Assembly: GCA_020726505.1 (NCBI GenBank)
Contig: JAHLEZ010000009.1
Span: 2,232,001-2,296,000 of the forward strand
Reading direction: 5' to 3'
Source: Leptodontidium sp. MPI-SDFR-AT-0119
Taxonomy: Eukaryota; Ascomycota; Leotiomycetes; Helotiales; Leptodontidiaceae
Length of the DNA stretch: 64,000 bases
The notes below the pieces were generated by a model, which was not told the DNA's origin, did no database searches, and worked only from the letters and a program-made list of their open reading frames with translations. Position 1 is the stretch's first letter; every line of letters begins with the position of its first letter. The position numbers and the translations under genes were made by a program. Of the stretch, positions 22,482 through 32,463 are shown one piece after another.

Positions 22482-23234
22482 TCATCGTGATTTACAGGGA
22501 AACCACCACGCAAGGATGGCAACACAAATTGCCGGAATACCAACACCTAAACCAACTTCCATCCCTAGCTTCCCATCCTTTGTAATCCCTCCACTTCCAC
22601 TGCTGCTAGTACTACTTGTTCCCCCACTTGCACCTGTAGCTGTAGGAATGGACTCCGCCTCAACGGTAGTTGCAGTAGTCGAAGAACTTGTCGCGGTGGT
22701 TTTTGTCACAGTGATCATAGTCGTAGAGGATGTAGGCTATAGCGAACAAATATCAGCATCCATATATTATCGCGAAACCAAACCACTCACAGTCGGCTGC
22801 TCTCCCTCGCTATTCAAAGTCCAATACTGGCCAGAATGACCTCCCGTGCTCATAATTGTTTTTTTGGTGTCGCTATAGATGTCTAGATAATATCCACTTC
22901 CAGAGTAATCGTTCGAAAACTTGTATGTATTTCCCTCGCTGGGAACCGCAGTCCACTGTTGGCCCGTGACAAAGGCTGGCGTCGCAAGATGAGGAATAGT
23001 CTTGTCATTTCCGAGTACATCGAGGCAGTAGGAGGTCCCTTCATAATTGGTGCAGATATTGTATTTGGTTGTATCCTGCGCCGGCAGAAATTGCCAGGAC
23101 AGTGAGGAATCGTCCTTGGATGCGACGCGAAGTTCCAGATCTGAGGAGGAGGAAATGACTGCGAGAGGGAAACTGGATCCGGTGTAGGAATTTGTGAGTT
23201 CATAATAATTCGTAGGCGACAGATTCAAGGCCAT
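22482..23234 (-). CDS. Ricin-type beta-trefoil lectin with Ser/Thr stalk and one membrane helix
   Basis: Exons 23234-22791 and 22736-22482 (54-bp intron, GTGAGT...CTATAG) sum to 699 nt, 232 residues. Residues 1-145 form repeats of the ricin-lectin type (SLSWQFLPA, TGQQWTAVP, SGQYWTLN: the QxW pattern). The middle is Thr/Ser/Gly-rich and probably O-glycosylated. The C-terminus has one hydrophobic span, MEVGLGVGIPAICVAILAWW, followed by a short basic tail. There is no classical N-terminal signal peptide, so topology is uncertain; the lectin head may face the cell exterior. The ligand cannot be inferred. Confidence 0.8.
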
Positions 23235-23799
23235 GTCCCCTTACTGTCTCGACTGATAACTGCTTTTCAAATTCACCCCACCATCAGTGATTCAGATGGA
23301 TCAGCGACAAAACGCGGTGGCAAGAGTAAAGTACATGCAGCTGGGGGTAGGGTTAATTTATCTGCAAACAGTATTAGAGCAACATGAAGGTCTGCAGCGC
23401 GCTTCTGATTTCCTTATACAGGAGATTATAATATCATCTGAGTCTAGATCAGCCACAATGGGTTCTTATGGGCTTAATGGCTTGGTAGGCACTACTTATT
23501 CGGTGTGGAGGCTGAAGCTCGAGCAGCCACACAGACTGCACACCAGTGCAAGAGCTTTCAATTGCTGAGAGGCCTCAGCTGCCTTCAAAGCGGGATCGTG
23601 CATCGAAGCTATTGTATTGGCTTCGTGGCGAAGATACCGATTTGTCCGCTTAATTGGCTTTTGGCTTTTGGCTTTGTTGCTAGCAGCGTTTCATTCAAAC
23701 CAATCCAAACCAATCCAGACCCCTAGATTGGGTTGATTGGACCATTTTTCTGCTTGGATTAGATTAGATTGACTGGATTGGACGGATTAGTCTATATAT
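23235..23799. other. Intergenic region with imperfect inverted repeats
   Basis: Around 23690-23790 are reiterated CCAATCCA motifs followed by TTGGATTAGATT-type motifs that could pair with them. No gene is seen. Confidence 0.45.
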
Positions 23800-24395
23800 A
23801 GAATTTAGCTCATATCGTAAGTGAAGGTTGTCGTCTTGACAAAGAGAAGGCTCCATCTTCAGCCAGGCGAGGGTGACGAGGTCCTCTTCTGTATTTGTTG
23901 GATCCATGAGCAGACCGCGTAGCAGCTCGATTGTCTCAAACACCTGAGGGACAGCTCATCCTCGTCACCCATCTAGGCCAAGACAATATCCGCTAGCGTG
24001 TACATGTACTGCATGAGCGGTACCTGCTGCTCGCGATCCTGGGTGTCCTGCTGGTTGATACACAGAGCGTCAACCCAGATTCTAAAGGAAGACTTGGCTC
24101 CGTGTTTCTTGACGTGCCGAAGCGCCGCTGCCAGATGCTTCGTCACCGGGACCTTCCTACCGTTGAGAGTGATGTCCTCTGTATCGGACGCATCGCCCCA
24201 AACGTAGGAGAGCGCCGCATACTGCGGTTTCGCGGCGGGGTTTGTGAAGGCTGCCGCACTGAGCTGACAGGAGACTCTGTCATCCGGGGTATTAAGGATT
24301 TCAAGAAGTCGGAACTCCGGGCTTTTGAGATTCAGCTGGCGGTACAGCGGCTCTGGCTCCACGGTTGGTTGATTAGAACTGGTCGTTGAATCCAT
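23800..24395 (-). pseudogene. Truncated HET-domain gene
   Basis: ATG at 24395 (MDSTTSSNQPTVEPEPLYRQ) leads into a HET core: YAALSYVWGDASDTEDI, RIWVDALCINQQDTQDREQQ and LMQYMYTLADIVLA. TAG at 23975-23973 replaces the expected Trp before MGDEDEL. A few codons later one base is missing in a C run near 23948, after which homology continues as PQVFETIELLRGLL and fades by about 23800. The C-terminal two thirds of a normal HET protein are absent. Confidence 0.88.
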
Positions 24396-25475
24396 GGTCA
24401 AGCTGGAGGTGGGGAGTAAGACTCTGGCTCTGTGAAGTTAAGGGTATCGAGTGAGGGGGTCGAGTGAGGCGGTTGAGGGAGGGGTTCTTGAGCTCGTCGA
24501 GTGAAGGTCTTCAGCGTGTCTTCGAGTTCGACACTGGAATTCCAGGGCTGTGCGTACAGCACCAAACTTACGAAGGTTCCGTTCAAAAGTCATGATTAAA
24601 GGTCACCGTAACGCCACATTCGAAGAACCCTGTCAATTAACCTCTACCTGAGCTACTCTCGTCGAGCCTGGAAGCACCCCACGCTCAGCTCGGCGCACCA
24701 CGAGACTTATTTTGTACGCTGAGGCTTGAAGGATTCAGCCCAGTATCCGGGCTTTTTATTAACCTCCTGGTACATCTCGTTGAGCCTTGTCTCTCACCAT
24801 TGCATTTTATTAATCCACTATTTGCCAACCTACAAGTCAAGTCAAATCAGCAGCCTGAACCAAAGGTTCAAGTCACTGGCGATAACATTCGCTTTCTGCA
24901 ACCGGGATGGCTCCTATACTTAATTACACTGTTGGCTACAAAATGCCAAGCGAATTTGTTACGCTTACATAATGCCGTATCAACAGTCACGCTGCCATAT
25001 TATTTTGTACATTATACCGAATTTATATAAGTGTGGTGTTCTTCTAGAGACTTCTATGAGCAGCCACGAACCTGCGAGCCCCGCTGAATCGTTCCCATTC
25101 CCATCTCCATCACCGTAAGAGCGACTGCGCCAGTGAAGCCTTTGCAGAGACTTTCTGCTGGGAGTATGCGACTGTCGAGTATCGGCGCACATGTTTCTGG
25201 GGCATGCACAGGTACCGCCCGCTTGCTGACCATTGATAGAAAAGCATGTAGAATTCTATCTGAGAGAGCGTTCAGAGTAATAGGGGAAACAGGGGCAGCG
25301 TGATTAGATGTACGTAGGTACTGAGATCTACGCTACACAGCCCATATTTCTAACAGATTCGACGCGTTGGCAATGCGGGGCAGCCACAAGGCAACAGGAT
25401 CGCTATCAACAACACCTTCTGCTGGATACTTCACAGTTGCTATCCCTCGAGTTTCTAGGTACAAGCTCTTACGCC
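24396..25475. other. Intergenic region between two divergent HET genes
   Basis: More than 1 kb between the truncated HET gene (leftward) and the HET-WD40 gene (rightward). The frame of the latter is open back to an ATG at 25308, but the better start is 25476. No other gene is supported. Confidence 0.5.
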
Positions 25476-28400
25476 ATGTCTCCATACTGTTATCATCCAC
25501 TTTTGCCGGATCCTGACAAAATTCGCTTGCTTCGCCTAAAGCCAGATGAAGACGAAACTGCCCTTGTACAATGCGAGCTCTTCAACTACTCTCTGCAAAA
25601 GTCGACTAAAGGGACTCATCTTTACGAAGCTCTATCCTACCTATGGGGTGACCCAGAGGAGACTTTGCCTATCCGCGTAGATGGGGATGAGTTTCCTGTC
25701 ACGGTAAAACTTCACGAGGCGCTGTTATGTCTTCGAGATCGCTCTATTGAACGAATCATATGGGTAGATGCCGTTTGCATTAACCAAAATGATGGTCCAG
25801 AGAAAACCCACCAGATTGGGCTTATGCCAAAGATCTACGGCCAAGCAAACCGAGTAATTATCTGGCTTGGAGAGGCGGCAGACGATAGCGACCTCGCGGT
25901 TGAAGAGATACGTATTGCTGGAAGCAAGAAGTCGACGAATTCTTCAAATGACACAATCCAGCAAGCAATCGTCGCACTGCTTGAACGAGCGTGGTTTCAG
26001 CGCATCTGGGTAAGGAGCAGACACTGTCAACATTCGAAGAAATTACTAAAAGTCAATATAGGTACTTCAGGAAGTTGCCGCAGCTCGACATGTCCTAGTC
26101 ATGTGTGGTTCCATGGAGATTGATGGATACGCCTTCTGCTTAGGTGTTGAGTTATTAAAGCGTTACTATGAAGCTCGCCCCGACTTGCAGGGTTTGATTC
26201 GTTCAGTAACCTACCTAATAAAGGGAGCGATCTTCAGGCCAAAACATGTAACGAGTAGGTCAGGCAGGTCTTCTTTAGACATATGCCCACTAGGCGAGCT
26301 AATAGATAGGTACCATACCCACGAGGCTACCAAGCGCCACGACAAGGTGTATGCCTTACTTGGCATGAGCTCTGATGATCTTAAAGACGCTGATCTGTTG
26401 CTTGGCTACGAAGTTCCGTGGGAGGATCTCTTGCAGCGACTAGCCAAGTTCCTTCTCGGTGACAAGGTATCTGTGGAGACTTGGCCTGATACGGAGAGAG
26501 CAGTAATCAAAAGCAAGGGTCGTGTTCTTGGCAAGGTGTCCCTCGAAAAGAGCGGTATTGCTTTGGAGGACGGACATGACGTGGATATCATTTTCCAGAA
26601 CACACTGGCGCAACCAGGATACATAAAAGAATGGAGCGCTCACTGGACTCTTCATGTCTCGGCAAAATCCATCCGCGATGGTGACCTTGTCTGCCTACTA
26701 GATGGATCTCCAAAGCCTACAATTATTAGGCCATGCAAGGATCATTTTGTCGTGATCACAATTGCAGCTACCCCTACAGTGGAGATACCAACAGGGAGCG
26801 GACATATCAAATGGCCAGAGCTTTTACGATCGATAACAACCTTCCCACGCAACTTTTTACTAGTCTGGGACTGGAAAAAGTCCCCGGAAAGGCGGCAAGA
26901 TGGAGACTATGAATCCTTGGTAGAGATAAACAGTCGAGTGCCGAAGTGTTCAAAGACGTATTCGGAAGATGATTTGGATAAAGCGACTAGAGTATGGAAT
27001 TGCGCATTGATATTAAAAGACTCGGAAATGGACGACAAGGCAAGAAATATACTGGCTCCGATTCTTGAGGAGAGCAGTACCTCTATTACTGCGCCTGAGA
27101 AGCTTCTCGACAAGGTTTACATTACTGTTCTGAGTCACACCATTCACACCGACTATACAAGTGAGAAGAGGGAAGAGGTGTGCAGCGCGCTAAAACACAT
27201 TCTTGGGAGTGTCACGGTTCTGTCTTCCCAGCTTTCTGCTTACGCTTTGGCCAAGTTACTCCATATCACGAAACAAGAGGTTGATCAGACGCTAGAGGAT
27301 CTTCGTGATATCCTGGATATTCCTGAAGATCAAACTCGCCTGCTCCATCTACATCATCCTTCATTTCGTAACTTCCTCCTCAGCAAAGACAGATGCATCG
27401 ATTCGAAATTCTGGGTGGACGAAAAGCAAGCGCATCGAATATTGGCCGAGAGCTGTATACGGCTCATGTCAACGTCTCTCAAGCAAGACATCTGTGGCCT
27501 GGGTACACAAGACGTGCATGCGACAGATATCAAAAGCAGCCAAATAGAGCAATGTCTCCCTTTTGAAGTTCAGTATGCATGTCTCTATTGGGTCCAGCAT
27601 CTGCAAAAGAGTGATATACAGCTCTACGACAACGACCAAGTCCATCGGTTCCTGCAGACGCATCTACTTCACTGGCTTGAGGCCCTGAGCTGGATGCAGA
27701 ATATCTCGGAAGGGGTTCTAGCGATATTCTCCTTAGAATCCATTCCTCTAGTAAGTATAGTTATAATGTCCTACAAGATCACTAACTAAACCATTATTTA
27801 GACTAGCGATTTTCCTCGTTTACACTCGTTTATCTGTGATATAAAGCGATTCGCTCTATATTACCGCTCAACGATCAAGCGGGTTCCCATTCAGATTTAT
27901 TCTGTTGCTCTCGTTTCTGCGCCAGCGAATAGTATAGTAAGAAATCAGTTTGAAGACAGAATACCCAAATATATACAGAGAAGGCCAGGCGTCCAAAAGA
28001 ATTGGAGTACTTTACTACAGACGCTCGAGGGCCATTCTCATCGGGTCCTTACCGTGGCCTTCTCGCCGGACGGCAAGCAGCTGGCGTCGGCATCGCACGA
28101 CCGAACGGTCAGGCTATGGGACGCGGCCACAGGAGCCGCGCTGCAAACGCTCGAGGGCCATTCTAATTCGGTCTATACCGTGGCCTTCTCGCCGGATAGC
28201 AAGCAGCTGGCGTCGGCATCGCACGACCGAACGGTCAGGCTATGGGACGCGGCCACAGGAGCCGCGCTGCAAACGCTCGAGGGCCATTCTAATTCGGTCT
28301 ATACCGTGGCCTTCTCGCCGGACGGCAAGCAGCTGGCGTCGGCATCGGACGACCCGACGGTCAGGCTGTGGGACGCGGCCACAGGAGCCGCGCTGCAGAC

Positions 28401-28902
28401 GCTCGAGGGCCATTCTAATTCGGTCCGGGCCGTGGCCTTCTCACCGGACGGCAAGCAGCTGGCGTCGGCATCGCACGACCGAACGGTCAGGCTATGGGAC
28501 GCGGCCACAGGAGCCGCGCTGCAAACGCTCGAGGGCCATTCTAATTCGGTCCGGGCCGTGGCCTTCTCGCCGGACAGCAAGCAGCTGGCGTCGGCATCGA
28601 GCGACCAAACGGTTAGGCTGTGGGACGCGGCCACAGGAGCCGCGCTGCAGACGCTCGAGGGCCATTCTGGTTGGGTCAATACCGTGGCCTTCTCACCGGA
28701 CGGCAAGCAGCTGGCGTCGGCATCGGACGACCGAACGGTCAGGCTATGGGACGCGGCCACAGGAGCCGCGCTGCAGACGCTCGAGGGCCATTCTGATTGG
28801 GTCCGGGCCGTGGCCTTCTCGCCGGACGGCAAGCCGCTGGCGTCGGCATCGTACGACCAAACGGTCAGGCTGTGGGATGCGACCACAAGAGCCGCGCTAT
28901 AA
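25476..28902 (+). CDS. HET / NLR-C-terminal / WD40 chimeric protein
   Basis: Three exons: 25476-26009, 26062-27750 and 27802-28902 (introns of 52 and 51 bp, both phase 0), 3324 nt, 1107 residues. Residues 1-180 and beyond carry a HET domain: [39 protein letters not shown], then [14 protein letters not shown] across intron 1. Up to about residue 515 the sequence resembles an ordinary HET-protein C-terminus ([20 protein letters not shown]). From about residue 520 it switches to the winged-helix and helical region that follows NACHT in WD40 NLRs ([41 protein letters not shown]). Residues 814-1107 are seven WD40 repeats. No GxxxxGK[ST] P-loop is seen. HET-NACHT-WD40 (HNWD) proteins control heterokaryon incompatibility; this one lacks the NTPase. 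The start at 25476 matches the HET N-terminus; 25308 is possible. The stop cuts the ancestral tail. Confidence 0.87.
28015..28896 (+). repeat. Seven tandem 126-bp WD40-coding repeats
   Basis: Units of exactly 126 bp start at 28015, 28141, 28267, 28393, 28519, 28645 and 28771, nearly identical in DNA. Changes cluster at two spots in the encoded repeat: after GHS (HRVLT, NSVYT, NSVRA, GWVNT, DWVRA) and in SASxDxT (HDR, DDP, SDQ, DDR, YDQ). This is the pattern known for hypervariable WD40 repeats of fungal incompatibility genes. Confidence 0.97.
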
Positions 28903-29600
28903 ACGCTCCAAGTTAACGTAGTTATTTAGGCACTTGCTTCCTCCTTTTCCGGCTTATGTGTAGAGACAGATAGGGGATTACTAGATCTTATCTCTTTGCC
29001 CTAGTACAGTACCTTCCCGACGAACTCTTTCTTGTAGTGTCTGTGGTGTGTTTGTGAAGGAGCGGTGGATAGCATGCAAGCTTGGTGGACGAGTATTATG
29101 TTGATGTATGACGTTAAACTTAGTATACAGCTGCGGGTGGCGTAAAAAGTGGGGCTAAGAATTAAAAGAGAGTTGTAAAGGTAAAGCCGATTTTGCAAGC
29201 GACTTTTATCATCGTCTTCATAAGCACAACGTGATTAAGACACATTCCCTTGTGGGTTACTATTATAACGTCACTCTCGATCATGCCCTTGTTTACACCC
29301 TTGGCCCCGATAAAGCTCACTCACATCATTAGGTCCGTTACTGCTTGTTTTTCTCCATCAATTCGGGAGCATTGTTGACGCCAGGTTGTCTCTCCAACGG
29401 CGTATTAAGCAGTTCTTACCCAATGTCAATTCACTTTTCGTCTGATGTTAGAGAACATGCCACGTGAATGTTGAGACTGCAAGATGCGATGAGGATGGCG
29501 ATAGCGAACACATGTATGAGATTGCCTACTGGCTATTGCTTCATAAGTCCACTCGAGCCTAACAAAAAAAAGAAATAAGTAAAGCACCGGAATCCATCAT
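28903..29600. other. Ancestral tail of the WD40 gene, then spacer
   Basis: Directly after the stop the same frame still reads TLQVNVVI, stop, ALASSFSGLCVETDRGLLDL before a further stop near 28990, which looks like the former C-terminus of the NLR-WD40 family. Beyond about 29030 nothing is recognised. Confidence 0.6.
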
Positions 29601-30430
29601 TACAGCGTGGCAACAAATTCCTCCGTTATTAACTTCTGGTTATCCACGTCGGCCTTATCCGCCTTCGTCCTCTCCAAGTCTTGCTCGTACTGCTCCTTTT
29701 AAGCTATCTTCTGCTCGGTAAATTTGTTCATCTCTTCTATTTCAAAGAATGGCTCGGCGAGTTGATCCCACTTCTCGTCACCTATGTGATGTCGCAGCTG
29801 CGAAAAGGGGAGACTGTGGCGATGATTGAAACCCCACGAGAGCATCATGTGGAGCCACATGGCCCCCGAATCCTCGGAACGCCGCAAAGAGTGCTTTCTC
29901 CCCCACCGACATCTTCTCTTCTTCTGCCTCTAGGACGCGTTTGAAAATCTTTAGGTACCTCTAGTATCAGGCGAGGATCTCGGGGAGCTCCTCCTCGTCT
30001 AGGTTAGTGTTCCAGTTGTTCAGTCGATCTTGCAGAAGCCACCACGGCGCCGAGCCAAACAACTATGCTGGTCCGACGTATGACCACTCGAAGTCCACCA
30101 CTCCAACGACGGTCAAGTCTCCCTCGCTTCTAAATATTAAGTTCGCTAGGCCGAGATCGTCGCAAATGAGTTTGAATGGGCCACAGTCGTAGTCCCGCTA
30201 GACGAGATCAGGTATCAAGGATTTTAGGACGCTAACGAACGCATACTTAGTTCTACTAGTATATTTTCCACCTACCGAGTTCGGCTGAGAAAGAAGTTGT
30301 TTCCAATCCTATTCGAAGAGGTACCTTCCGTACTTTTTGTACTAGAAGTACTCGGTTGTCGTCGAGAATCCCTTGCTTTGGTAATCTAGGCAGCGATCAA
30401 GTTACTTTCTTAACGTGACGAATCCAAAAT
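29601..30430 (-). pseudogene. APH-fold phosphotransferase family pseudogene
   Basis: Leftward reading with several stops: LDRCLDYQSKGFSTTTEYF, LVxRDYDCGPFKLICDDLGL (catalytic-loop region with CDDLGLANLI), VVGVVDFEWSYVGPA (the DFE metal-binding segment), FGSAPWWLLQDRLNNW, and a C-terminal MWLHMMLSWGFNHRHSLPF leading to the TAA at 29603-29601. This matches the fungal aminoglycoside-phosphotransferase-like family, whose substrates are usually unknown. Stops occur mostly at Trp/Gln codons (for example ILA-stop-Y-stop-RYLK near 29970), and at least one frame change is needed near 29880. An N-terminal remnant may reach 30744, but I cannot match it. Confidence 0.75.
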
Positions 30431-32061
30431 CTTAGGGAACATGAGAAAAGCTTCGTGGCGCACCGAACGTATTAACTTCTTTAGTCTTTAGGATATCATG
30501 CACTCCAACTTAAGCCTCGTTATTGCAGGCAACTCAAAAAGCCTCGAGTCGTCGCGGCCTCAAGTGGGATGAAGTTTATTAGCGGAGCTAGGTAGAGCTG
30601 GTCGGGCAGAACAACTAAGTCATCGTTGTCGCTCAGAAGGATAGTGTCCGACCTTTTGCTAGCAATTCGAGAGTTTGATGAGGTTATTGTTCGAAAATCG
30701 AGAAACCGTTTGCGGGACTTTGGAAGTAGTGGGGACGGTGCCATATGATGGGCTCAGTAACCCGACGGTGGCCGAGTAGACCCCGGTACAATTGGGCTTC
30801 AAAGCTTTAGGCCGTAATGGCCCAGTTCGGCCGCAGGAGGTTCCAGCATATTGGTAACAATTTAATCATCCGAGCTAAGGGAGAAAGGAGTTTGGGAATC
30901 TCAAAACTAAACCAAACGGGAAGACTTTATTAACGTTTAAGTAGCCGACTGATACGAAGTAACTGGTGTTCATGATGGTTTCGATCAACACTTTGCCCTT
31001 GTAATCAACCCCCGACCAACCAAAATTTAAAAAAAAAAATGAAGACACCGTATTTCATCAGTCTTAATGTTATCCCAATTACAATATCCTAGCCTAAGCT
31101 CGGCCTAAGCAACCTAAGCACACGGTAGAGTCAGCCTGAGCATGCACTGAGAGCCCATTTTAGCTCCTAAAGGGGCTCGTTCAGGCTCCCTAAATGCTCG
31201 GTTACACCTTCCTCGTCTCATCTCTAAATACAGATTCCCCCGGGGCCATTTTTAGATCTAAATTCGCTTATATACACGTGATAAGTAGGTCAGCCTCATC
31301 ATTGTTGGATTTCGGGTCCAACCAATCGTAACCAACAAAGGATTCTTAGGTTACACAACAGCACAGTACACAAGCACGTTTTTGGGGTAAATCAGGTGTA
31401 TTGCGGGCTATCTAAGGAGTGAGCCTTAGTACAATCCCTTCCTCAATGCAATTTCGCTGCTACATAAGCCTAACTATAGTACATTAGCCATTCCAAGCTC
31501 ACTCGATCAACGTAACTTCGCAGCCGAGGTGGTTCCACATTGTCTTGCCTATATGAAACCTTCAGCTCCTTGTAGAGACAGACTCTCTAAGGGCAACGAG
31601 GGGGTTCGTAGCCATGCTCAGCTTATACCCTCTAGTATTTTGGGGGTCTGCTTGCGCGCTTACCCCCAACCCCCCCTTTGTTCGGGCATCGCGCACGCCG
31701 GTTGGGTTTGGCGTAACCGCTTCAGGCAAGGCGCCTATGCTCCCCACCACACGCCGCTTTCCCTCGGACCGCCATCCAACCTCATCAATATGAGAAGGAC
31801 AGGCCTGCAGTCTCAGGTGTGGATGGTGGTTTGGGCTAGCTTGCAGGACCACTCTTCGTGGCACTCTACGGACACACGAGAGCGCGAGAGTTGAGTAGGT
31901 GTGAGAAGCCTGAAGGACTCTGGCTGGAGGTAGAACTAGAGGTGGAACTCACCTGCACCTCTGCTAGGCCTCACTAGCATAGTAGGTATCTAGAATACCG
32001 AGTTAGAACTCTGTTATATGTGGGTTATAAAACCAACTTTCTCTAGTCTCTCGAAAGCTAC
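30431..32061. other. Non-coding region, possible copia-type LTR
   Basis: No gene recognised. At 31313 a sequence begins TGTTGGATTTCGGGTCCAAC, like the 5' end of many copia LTRs, and a TATAA-containing stretch follows near 32025, but no matching end, partner LTR or target duplication was found. Short open frames at 31529-31894 are not convincing. Confidence 0.35.
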
Positions 32062-32307
32062 TTGTCCGCACAGCAAGAAATATGCCAGTCCCACTCGAAA
32101 GCTAATGACCATAACGGTCTAGATAGCGACGACAACGAATACGAAGATAATGACGGTCCTGGAATAAAGCATGATAGCGGTGACAAAACATATCGTTGCC
32201 CTCTTATAGAATGCGACCGAAACACACCATTTAAAACCCGACAGAAACTTCGGCGGCATTTTAGCAACGTAGGTCTTTATCTTTCCTTATGCAAGCGCGA
32301 TTGTTAA
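32062..32307 (+). other. Short open frame with C2H2-like remnant
   Basis: 81 codons: an acidic stretch (DSDDNEYEDNDGPG) followed by YRCPLIECDRNTPFKTRQKL and RRHF, resembling one C2H2 finger of the kind found at the ends of some transposon-linked fungal proteins. The second zinc-ligand His is missing. Probably a gene fragment. Confidence 0.35.
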
Positions 32308-32463
32308 TTTAAATGCAGAGCTCTCCCCTCTATTTCCCTCAACTCCTTTTTCCATCAACTCCACTTCCCCTCAGCTCCACTTCCCCCCAGCTCCATTTTC
32401 CCTCAGCTCCACTATCAATCTTTCTCCTTTTCCATCTTCTTCCTTGAGCCGGATGAATTGGAG

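Noticed and set aside
28299..28886. Long antisense open frame (195 codons), and an overlapping +1 frame at 27950-28921
   Set aside because: Both are by-products of stop-free repetition of the WD40 unit and have no protein-like character.
28015..28896. Regular direct repeats that could suggest a CRISPR-like array
   Set aside because: The unit is 126 bp without spacers and encodes WD40 repeats in one frame; eukaryotic context.
31313..32050. Copia solo LTR starting TGTTGGATTTCGGG
   Set aside because: No matching 3' end or target duplication could be found, so only the suspicion is recorded.
32062..32307. C2H2 zinc-finger gene
   Set aside because: Only one incomplete finger in 81 codons with no promoter or splice partner; kept only as a possible fragment.
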